Assembly: GCA_910584875.1 (NCBI GenBank)
Contig: CAJUDA010000013.1
Location: forward strand, 20,039-84,038
DNA length: 64,000 nucleotides
Direction: 5' to 3'
DNA from: an uncultured Eubacterium sp.
GTDB lineage: Bacteria; Bacillota; Clostridia; Lachnospirales; Lachnospiraceae
This document shows positions 7,693 through 16,000 of this stretch, piece by piece; position 1 is the stretch's first letter, and every line of letters begins with the position of its first letter. The notes below the pieces were generated by a model. That model did not search any database. It worked only from the letters and a program-made list of their open reading frames with translations, and was not told the DNA's origin. A program made the position numbers and the translations under genes.

Positions 7693-10600
7693 CACCGTCC
7701 TTTGTTGTTTTTGCCAGAACTTCCCTGAGTTCTTTGATTTCATTTTTGAGCAGTTCGATCTCTTCTGCCATGCTTTTTACTTTCAAAGCGGTCAGCATAT
7801 TCAGTTCATCATAGCGGAGATAGTAGTCATCCCCGTCTTTGATCAGACCTGCAAATTCCTGTGTATTGATCCCCACATCTTCCATGGCGCCTTCTACGGA
7901 CTGTGCGACAGCACCCAGATGGTAGCGGTCAGAAGTGCCGTCATTATATTTAAACCGTTTCACTTCGTAACGGTCAAACAGGTCGAGATACCTCTCATCG
8001 GGATCTTCAATGTCATGTTTTTTGTTTTGATCCGAAGTCAGGGCGGTTCCGCCGTTTGTGTAAACTTCTTTTGCAACTTTTATGGATCCTCTTACAGAGA
8101 GCATATAAGGTTTTCCCGTGCTTTCGGCAACAAATTCGCCACCACCTATGGCGACAGCATCTGCAGTGAGTATCCCGGAAGAACAGAAGAGTGTTTCTTT
8201 TTTGTCACTTGGTCTTCCACCATTAAACAGCTGGACTTCACTGCCGAAATAGACAGGTTCATTGTTCGGGAAAAGAGTTGTGCCATGAATAGTAAGGGAG
8301 CCATATAGGTCTGTTTTTGTAGTATCTGTGCCTAAACGGAAGAAATCATCATATGCATTTGCTATGAACCATAAGTTATTGTTATTTCCTACACTGCCGT
8401 ATCCCATTCTGATCATGTCATTATCTATGGCAACCCAACAACGATCCCCATCGAATAGGGCACTGCCATTTTCCATGACCACACTTCTTAGAACATTTCC
8501 GTTGTTTCCTGCCGACATGATACAGCCGCTCTGCAGTCTTGTATAGGAATCATTTTTTGGATTTACTGTATAAATCATGGCGTCGCCTGTATTAGTTATG
8601 GCATTGCCGCTTATTTGCCAACGGGATTCACCCGTGCCAATATAGCCTTCTTTTGCCGTAATACTGCCAACGAAACTTCCATCGGTTGCATACACCTTTC
8701 CATTAAAAACAGCATTCCCTTGATCATCCACATTTACAATATCCTCCCCGTTCTTACTGATGCCAAATACGATGCCTTCCTTGTATGTATTCATCGGGTC
8801 GATCGTTACAGTACAGCCGTTTTCATTCGTGATCTTGATGCTTCCGTTTGTGATGTCGATGCCTTCCTTATTAATCTGTACGGTATAATTTCCATTTTCA
8901 TCCTGATTGGAGATGATCAGTTCGTTTCCCACGATCAGGTCGCCACGGAGCAGATCTGCCCAGATGCCGTATAAAAGTTCCCCCTGATACCTGCCAAGTC
9001 CGATGGCGAGTTCGGCTGTTTCCCAGTTATCTTTTGTCATAACGATATTCCGGTCGATCAGTTTCATCTGGTATTGGGAGTACATATTCGTTTCCTGTAT
9101 TTTCCGGCGCAGAAGGATTCCGTGGTCATCCATAACGATATCCTGGTCACGTCCTCCTTTTACGGCGATCAGTGCGGTATCCAGACCTTCTTTTTTGATG
9201 CTGTCAAATTCTTTCCCGGTCTGACTTCCTTTTTCTGCCTGTTTTGCCACATAAGAATAACTGGTTGCCATACTTTTTGCTTCGTTCAATAGATCGGTTA
9301 CATCACGGAGCATACTGCTGTTATGTCTGGTCACATTGGTAAATGTCACTTCAATCCGGTCAGTGACCGGAAAGGTGTAACGGATACTGGCAATCCTCAT
9401 TTTATATAGTTCGTCATCGATTCGTACCCGGACAAAATTGTTGATCGTAAAGTCAGAGTAATCATCGTTTACCAGTACGCCCTGATACAGAAAGGATTTC
9501 TGCCCAACGATGGAAGAGAGGGGAGCTTCCACGGTATATTCCGGCACACAGGCTTTTGCCAGCTCCTGTGCGGCTTTTGCTTTGAGTTCTTTTGCCCGTT
9601 CGATGATCTGTGTGTTATTCAAGCCGTCCGAGATGTAGTTTTCGTTGGTATAAACATCTTCCCGGATAAAGGAACGCAGTTCGGCGTACAGTTCATCGTT
9701 TAGATAGCTGTTCCGTGCAAATCGTTTCCGATAAGCTTCCCTCATATTTGTGATCGAATCATTTTTATGGTTGTTGTAGCTGCTGCAGATGTTATTCATG
9801 ATGTCGAGACAGGTATCGGTCTCATAGCTGGGACTGCCAGGGAGTGGTTCGGTGCCGATGTATTCATTTACCTGATAGGTTTCATTTTTATATCCTCCTT
9901 TGTATCCAGGATCCACCAGATGGTCAAACACAGTCTGGATGTCACGATAATACTGAAGCATATAGGTCACATTTCCCTTGTCATCCACAAAGTCATGATC
10001 GAATTCGCCATGATAAGTGCTGAGGGCAAAGAGCTGATCCAGAAGAACGCTCATCTGGGACATAATGTCTTTCTGTATCTTCTTGTAAGAGGTGATCATG
10101 TCCGAGATTATTTCTGCCGTTTTGGTGTCTGCAATCTCTTCCCGGTTCATTCCCTCCAGTGTATCGATGCATTTCTGGTATCCATCCTGGAAGGATTTCA
10201 GGCGGTGATAGGAGTATTGATCCCAGGGACGATTTTTCTCATTTACATAAGAGAGGTCATAGGTACTGAGGATGTATTTTGTGTGCTGGTCGATGTAATC
10301 GATATATTTCGATTGGGACTGGTCAGCAAAAGAGAAGGAGATCTTGAAACTGGTTACCACATTCTGTATTGCCTGGTCGCTGAACTCATAGGATTCCTGC
10401 TTCTCTCCAAAGGTAAGATATGTCTGACTGTCCGTCTTCAGGTGGATTGTGTAATATTCGTCCCGGTTTCCAGTGCTGTATACACGGATCGTCCCATACC
10501 ACTGATAGGACACAGACGGATCATAGGTTTCCGTTGCTTTTGTTATGCTGTCGCAATCGGCCGTGAAGGAATAGCCTTCCGGCATAAATGTCGTGAACAG

Positions 10601-11788
10601 GTTCTGGATGGATGTCTGTGTGGCCTGATAGCTATAGTCTTTATAATATTGATATTGATTGATGAAAAATTGGTTTTGATAATATGTGCTGATCTTGTTT
10701 AATACCGTGAAAACTGCCATGTCCGTGGCTATGATCTCTTTTTCCAGCGGAGGCATTTTCGAACTGCGGAGATAATGCTTCATATCCATTATGTTATATT
10801 CTGTCTCAAGGAGTTTTTCGTAGTCCCCGATATTTTCTCCGTATTCACGGTCATACTTCTCTATTGCGGATTTCAGGCCAGTGCTCATTTCCTTCTTTTG
10901 TTTTTCGGAGAACATCATGATCGTATTGGATGCTGACATTGTTAGTCCGTTTACCGTATCCGTGATCATATCGTCGCCGCCCACGATTTTAAAACAGTTT
11001 TTGATACTGTCTTTATTACCGCGGATGGAGATCTCATCCGAGAGGTAATCGGTTGACAGGAAGATGTTTGTGTCCATGCCGATGTCTTCTAAATCATAGA
11101 CATGGATGATCCGTTGTGGAATGCCGTTCTCCCTGTGGATGTCTATGTCAAAGACACAGTCGATTTCTTCAGCGATCGCATTCAGTATTGTGACAATATC
11201 GGCATCTTTCCATGAAAATGTCCTCTGCTTCTGCTTTAGTGTGTCAGATACCGATCCAATCCTGTAATGGGGAGCATAGGTCAGGATGCGGTGAAGAAGG
11301 GAAGAGTTCCGGTATTTTTCTTTCAGGTCAGTGTCAGATACATCACCGGGATCCCGGTACAATATCGTCGGATAGTCTTCATCGTAGTCGGTTCGTGCCA
11401 TGTCGTCGTCTGTATTGATCTCCAGTGTGGCGAGGATCTGTGAGAGTTCTGCATGGGCGAGAGATATCCCGGTTATTTTTTTGGTGACGGCGTTTGTTTC
11501 GTTTTTATCCACAGCGAGCTCGAAATAGCCGTAATCGGCGACTTCGATGACAGAGAGATCGTCTATTTTGTCAAAGTGTGGACATTCCGTCTCATTGACA
11601 GTGCGGTAATAGGTAAAGCTAATCTCATCCGCCTGATTGATCTCATTTATCGTGATACTCAGATCCTGTACCGGGTATAGTTCTCCTATTTTATGTAACC
11701 TTTTATCGACAAGGAAAATCTGTGGTATGGAATATTCATTTGTCATAGGATTTAATGTATATCCGTATTTTTTGAATGGAATGGACAA
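7658..11788 (-). CDS. Tail-tip (Tal-like) protein with C-terminal S74 chaperone
   Basis: 1376 residues. The first 370 or so resemble the prophage tail / endopeptidase-tail family that forms the hub of the tail tip (SITINEINQADEISFTYYRTV). The middle has long helical and beta-solenoid-like parts. From about residue 1250 comes a peptidase S74 intramolecular chaperone: LTSDQNKKHDIEDPDERYL carries the Ser and Lys of the self-cleaving dyad, and a terminal coiled coil follows (LKVKSMAEEIELLKNEIKEL). S74 domains trimerise a beta-helix and then cut themselves off. It directly abuts the distal tail gene. Confidence 0.85.
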   Translation of the reverse strand: MSIPFKKYGYTLNPMTNEYSIPQIFLVDKRLHKIGELYPVQDLSITINEINQADEISFTYYRTVNETECPHFDKIDDLSVIEVADYGYFELAVDKNETNAVTKKITGISLAHAELSQILATLEINTDDDMARTDYDEDYPTILYRDPGDVSDTDLKEKYRNSSLLHRILTYAPHYRIGSVSDTLKQKQRTFSWKDADIVTILNAIAEEIDCVFDIDIHRENGIPQRIIHVYDLEDIGMDTNIFLSTDYLSDEISIRGNKDSIKNCFKIVGGDDMITDTVNGLTMSASNTIMMFSEKQKKEMSTGLKSAIEKYDREYGENIGDYEKLLETEYNIMDMKHYLRSSKMPPLEKEIIATDMAVFTVLNKISTYYQNQFFINQYQYYKDYSYQATQTSIQNLFTTFMPEGYSFTADCDSITKATETYDPSVSYQWYGTIRVYSTGNRDEYYTIHLKTDSQTYLTFGEKQESYEFSDQAIQNVVTSFKISFSFADQSQSKYIDYIDQHTKYILSTYDLSYVNEKNRPWDQYSYHRLKSFQDGYQKCIDTLEGMNREEIADTKTAEIISDMITSYKKIQKDIMSQMSVLLDQLFALSTYHGEFDHDFVDDKGNVTYMLQYYRDIQTVFDHLVDPGYKGGYKNETYQVNEYIGTEPLPGSPSYETDTCLDIMNNICSSYNNHKNDSITNMREAYRKRFARNSYLNDELYAELRSFIREDVYTNENYISDGLNNTQIIERAKELKAKAAQELAKACVPEYTVEAPLSSIVGQKSFLYQGVLVNDDYSDFTINNFVRVRIDDELYKMRIASIRYTFPVTDRIEVTFTNVTRHNSSMLRDVTDLLNEAKSMATSYSYVAKQAEKGSQTGKEFDSIKKEGLDTALIAVKGGRDQDIVMDDHGILLRRKIQETNMYSQYQMKLIDRNIVMTKDNWETAELAIGLGRYQGELLYGIWADLLRGDLIVGNELIISNQDENGNYTVQINKEGIDITNGSIKITNENGCTVTIDPMNTYKEGIVFGISKNGEDIVNVDDQGNAVFNGKVYATDGSFVGSITAKEGYIGTGESRWQISGNAITNTGDAMIYTVNPKNDSYTRLQSGCIMSAGNNGNVLRSVVMENGSALFDGDRCWVAIDNDMIRMGYGSVGNNNNLWFIANAYDDFFRLGTDTTKTDLYGSLTIHGTTLFPNNEPVYFGSEVQLFNGGRPSDKKETLFCSSGILTADAVAIGGGEFVAESTGKPYMLSVRGSIKVAKEVYTNGGTALTSDQNKKHDIEDPDERYLDLFDRYEVKRFKYNDGTSDRYHLGAVAQSVEGAMEDVGINTQEFAGLIKDGDDYYLRYDELNMLTALKVKSMAEEIELLKNEIKELREVLAKTTKDGDDHRNDKTNKP

Positions 11789-12634
11789 CTAGATCACCGC
11801 CTTTCTTGGCACGCGCCAGTTCATAGTGACCGTGCAGTTTCCTGTCACTGTGATCTCATTTTCACGATTGTCAAAGGTATTTCCGATCGTGAACCACTGA
11901 TAATTAAAATCATCATAAAGAGTTGTATGATCCCCGGTGTATTTGTGCTGGTCCGGGACAGCGATGCATTCGGAGGAGAAGATCTGCCTTTTTTTGATCG
12001 TAATGGATTCGCCAGGCACACAATGATCGATCTGCATGGAAGTCCCGGTAAGAGAGTTTGCGATTGTGATATCCTGTCTGTCCGGCGTATTTCCCACGAT
12101 GATTTCAATGGAGGGGCAGACTTCCCCGATCTCATCCGAGCTGTCATACAAACAGATCGTTTCCGAGGCAGAGGAGGAGATCGTGGCAGTCATATTTTGT
12201 GACCATCCGAATGGGGCGTCACAGGTAACGGTCAGTGTAAGTCCGCAGCACTGCCCTCCGATCAGATGACGTTCTGCCTTGATCTGGCAGTGGAAAAAGA
12301 TATTTTCATATCCTTCCTGTATAAACTGCAGCCATCCATATTCTTTTCGTACGAGCCACCGCATCAAAAAAGCCAGTTCTCTTTCTGTAAACGGTTTTAT
12401 GTCGCCTGCGTGACAACTGTATTTACATACCTGAAAGGAGAATGTCAGCTGTTCGTGATAGGCTGCCCCCGTTTTTAACCATGTATCAGAACCTGGTGTT
12501 TTAAATGTTGTAAATTCGATATTGCTTCCGGCCGTCGCTGTCCCGTCCTGTGAACCGTCAAAGGAACAGATGACCAGACCGTATTCTCTGCCTGAGATGC
12601 CGTTAAAAATAAATTCAGTACAATTCACTGACAA
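11789..12634 (-). CDS. Distal tail protein (Dit-like, siphovirus tail family)
   Basis: 281 residues with the N-terminal pattern of siphovirus distal tail proteins (FIFNGISGREYGLVICSFDGSQ) and the conserved middle (TFKTPGSDTWLKTGA...LTFSFQVCK). These form the ring joining the tail tube to the tip. The next gene starts at the adjacent base, and a tape-measure gene lies upstream, which is the usual TMP-Dit-Tal order. Confidence 0.85.
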   Translation of the reverse strand: MSVNCTEFIFNGISGREYGLVICSFDGSQDGTATAGSNIEFTTFKTPGSDTWLKTGAAYHEQLTFSFQVCKYSCHAGDIKPFTERELAFLMRWLVRKEYGWLQFIQEGYENIFFHCQIKAERHLIGGQCCGLTLTVTCDAPFGWSQNMTATISSSASETICLYDSSDEIGEVCPSIEIIVGNTPDRQDITIANSLTGTSMQIDHCVPGESITIKKRQIFSSECIAVPDQHKYTGDHTTLYDDFNYQWFTIGNTFDNRENEITVTGNCTVTMNWRVPRKAVI

Positions 12635-12649
12635 TTCACCCGCTTTCTT

Positions 12650-12901
12650 TTATTTTTGTCGATTGATTAATTCTTTTAACCTTTCTGTGTACTCTCTGAA
12701 CATGTTCTCTGTCTTAGCGATCCCGTTTTCGTATTGTTCTTTGAGTAGTTTCGTTTCCTTGATCAGAGCTTCATAATCCTGTTTGTACCGTTCTATTTCG
12801 CTTAGCTTTGCCAACAGGCTGTTTCGCTCCTGTACCAGCTGCTTATTTTCTTTCTGTAATAACCGGATTGTTTCGTTGGTCGTAGTTTTTGATCGTCTCA
12901 T
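12650..12901 (-). CDS. Small coiled-coil protein
   Basis: 83 residues, nearly all one coiled coil (TIRLLQKENKQLVQERNSLL...YKQDYEALIKETKLLKEQYE). It has a clear ribosome-binding site (AGGAGGTCAGCCA region) and sits between the tape-measure and distal tail genes. Function unknown; its place suggests a tail assembly factor. Confidence 0.65.
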   Translation of the reverse strand: MRRSKTTTNETIRLLQKENKQLVQERNSLLAKLSEIERYKQDYEALIKETKLLKEQYENGIAKTENMFREYTERLKELINRQK

Positions 12902-12950
12902 TGGCTGACCTCCTGTTTTAATGGGTAATTATTTGCTGTACACCTTATAG

Positions 12951-12982
12951 GCAGGGGAGACGCCAGGTCTCCCCCTGTTTTT
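12951..12982 (+). terminator. Strong hairpin with T-run on the plus strand
   Basis: CAGGGGAGAC pairs with GTCTCCCCCTG around GCCAG, followed by TTTTT on the plus strand. The T-run faces against the tail operon, so it would stop antisense transcription; on the minus strand it is only a stem between tape-measure and downstream tail genes. Confidence 0.6.
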
Positions 12983-13012
12983 ATCTAATAGGAAAGTTCG
13001 TCCCTGGTGAAA

Positions 13013-13038
13013 GCGTTGTATTATCACAACGTTTTTTT
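13013..13038 (+). terminator. Second hairpin with T7 run on the plus strand
   Basis: CGTTGT / ACAACG with a 6-base loop is followed by seven T on the plus strand, overlapping the tape-measure stop codon region. Like its neighbour at 12951 it faces against the operon. Confidence 0.55.
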
Positions 13039-16000
13039 AGATTCTCTGTATGTTGTTGGTAATGATCCCTTTTGTCATCAGGTCATGAACACTGACCTCG
13101 ATCGATTTCTGGGTACGTTTATTGTTCTGCAGATCATTGGCAAAATCATAGGTATCCGTAACATTGGGAAGTTCTGCATTGATCACGATATCACCAAATG
13201 TGTTTCCTGCTTTCCGCGGCTCGACAAGTCTTGCATAGCCGGTCACATGAATGAAATCTTTCATAATATCAACTGTCTCAGGTAACATTTTTGTGAATTT
13301 CTGAGTCAGTATCGTCTCATCCGGATTTACCCTGACAGGTACATAATCCCCATCTTTTGATACGCCATCTGCACGGACAATACCGCCTGTGCGGAATCCG
13401 ATACTTGGATACTTCTTTTTTAATTTTTTGTATACGACGCCATTTGTATCAAAACTCCCATCACCAAATTGCAGTCCCAGTATCTGTGCGAACATATTAA
13501 TATATTTTAACCCATGTGTCCCCGTACCGCTTTTGACCACATAACCGTACTGGGACAGGATCTGGTTTAGTTTGCTTTTATATGTTTTGCCAGGATCTGC
13601 TTTTTTTAGTGGTTTTGTAATGTCAGAGGAACTGCCGGAATGGCTTTTCAGAAAATTTTTTAAAGCAATGGCCTCAGCGTGCTCCTTTGTATATCTTGTC
13701 GTAGCATAAGGATCCGATGTACCACCAGGATTACTGGAACCACTGCCGGATCCTCCTCCATTTGCCGCATCTGAATTGTTACCAGATACAGGTGGTTTTC
13801 CTGAATAGGCAGCAACAATGGCATTTACATTATCCTGTAATATATTGCCGAGACCCGATAATCCATTTGTAATGGTTTCCGGCAGTGTTTTTACGATAGT
13901 ATCGTTGGAACTTTTCATAACACCAAGAATATTGCTCATGTCACTGGAAGGATTGTATCCGTATTTGTTTGCGATATCATTTAGTGTCGTGGATATGCCG
14001 GATGCTGTTTCATTGATAATGTTTATCCCGTCTTTTACCACCGCTTCAAAATCTTTTTCCAGTTCGGAGAGAAGGTCTTCATACTGGGTATACATATTGT
14101 CCAGCATATTCTGCTGATCACTGATATAACGGTCGTATTCCGTATCCTGCAGGTTCTGGTTAGCCTCGTCCAGACTTACCATAAGTCTGGATCTTTTCGC
14201 CCGTCCTTCCTCCGAATCATCGCCCTTTAGTGCAGCAAGCTGTTTTTCAAGAGCGGCAATGTTCTTTGTCTGGTTACTGATGTTTTTCTGGTAATCGTAC
14301 AGATCCTTTTCCATGCTGAGAACCTGCTTTTTAGCATCTATGATGGTTTTCATATAGGCAAGCTGGGTTTCATATTGTTTTACCATCATATCATAGATTT
14401 TTTTCATCGTAGCGTATTCAGCATTTACAGCGTCCTGCTGACTCCTAGTGACCTCACTTAATTTATTCTGTGCGGCAGTGAGGGAACCGTAGTTGTCCAG
14501 GGCATGGACATTTCCACCATTGTAGGAAGCGATCGCCTGTTCGATTTCTTTACGCTGGTCTGCGTAGGAGAGAGCCGTGCTTGTGTTTGCTTCCAGTTCA
14601 ATTCCGTAAGTACCAAGTACGCCAAGCCCTTCTTTGGTCAGGGTTCCTGTTTTATTATTCGTCAGATTATCACCAAGAAGCTCGGCAATGAACTGCGCTT
14701 CTGAACCGACATTGTTATTTCGTGATGCGATATCATCATACATTGCCTGCCGGAGTTCACCGATTTTTTTGTTGTTCTCAATGATGGATATGGTTGTTTC
14801 ACTGATCGAATTTTCCACCGACTGGATATCGGATTGGAGACTGTACCATTCCGGCGAATACATGGCAAAGGAACCCTGTTCTTTTTTCAGCTCCTGCAAT
14901 TCTGTTTCCATGCTGTTCAAGGCACTCTGTTCGTAACGGTTCAAAGCAGAATAGTAAGAGGACTGTACAATATCGCCCCTTGCCTCTGCTTCTGAAATTC
15001 TATTGCTGACATCCTGACCGTCATTTCGAATGAAACCGATCTTGTTTTCAAAATCCGTTTTCAGGTTCTCGATCTGTTTCTGTTTCAGTTCCGTTTTCTT
15101 TGCTTCGTATTCTGCCTGTAACCGGTCCTGTTCTGTTTTGTCTTTTGACAATTTCGCAATCGCAATCTGTTTTTCGTAAGATTTCTGCAGATAGGAGAGC
15201 TGTGTATCGACATAACTGTTTTGTTTTTGATAGCCGACGGCGTTGCCAGACCTGGTTTCAGCAAGATCTGCTTTGGCGTTGTATTCATCCGCATAATACT
15301 GAAGTCCCTTTTCTTTTAATTCTTTTATCTTTTGTTGTTTTTCGTATTTAAGACGGTCTGCCTCCGCTTTGTTTTTTGTAAGATTTGCAATTTTTATCTG
15401 GTGTGCATATGATTCTTTTGTATTTTCTATCTGTGTTTTTATTGTTTTATTTTTGCCTTCGGCATTGGTCTGAATGCTTTCTTTTGCCTCGGCACGGGCA
15501 ATGCGGGAATCATACAGGTCAATATAAGTTTGATGTCTCTGTTGTTTCAGATCCCTTACTTTTGCTTTTGCATCCTGCTTATTTTTCTTTGCATCTTTCG
15601 CCTTATCATAATAATCAATATATTGATTGATCCGATCAGCATAATTTTGTCCATATTTTTTGATGAGTTTGGGGTAGCTTTTTTTGGTGATCTTACCGGA
15701 TTCGACCTGGTTCAGGATGCTCTTTGGCAGTGGATCTGTCTTCTTCTTGCCTTTCTTTTTGCCATCTGCGATGGAATCTGCTTTTGACTGATATCTTTTC
15801 GCAGCAATGCCATACTGCTTCATCAGGGCAGTCGTCTCTTTGATCTGGTCGTTGAGGTTTTTATTTTTTGCCTTTATACTAAAGAGGTTCTGCAATTTGG
15901 ATGCTGTGAGATCAATGATGGTCTGCATACGGGTGAGACGGCGGGAAAGCCAGTCAATCTCGGTTTTGGTTTCTTTTGGTTTGTCATAATCAGACGGATC

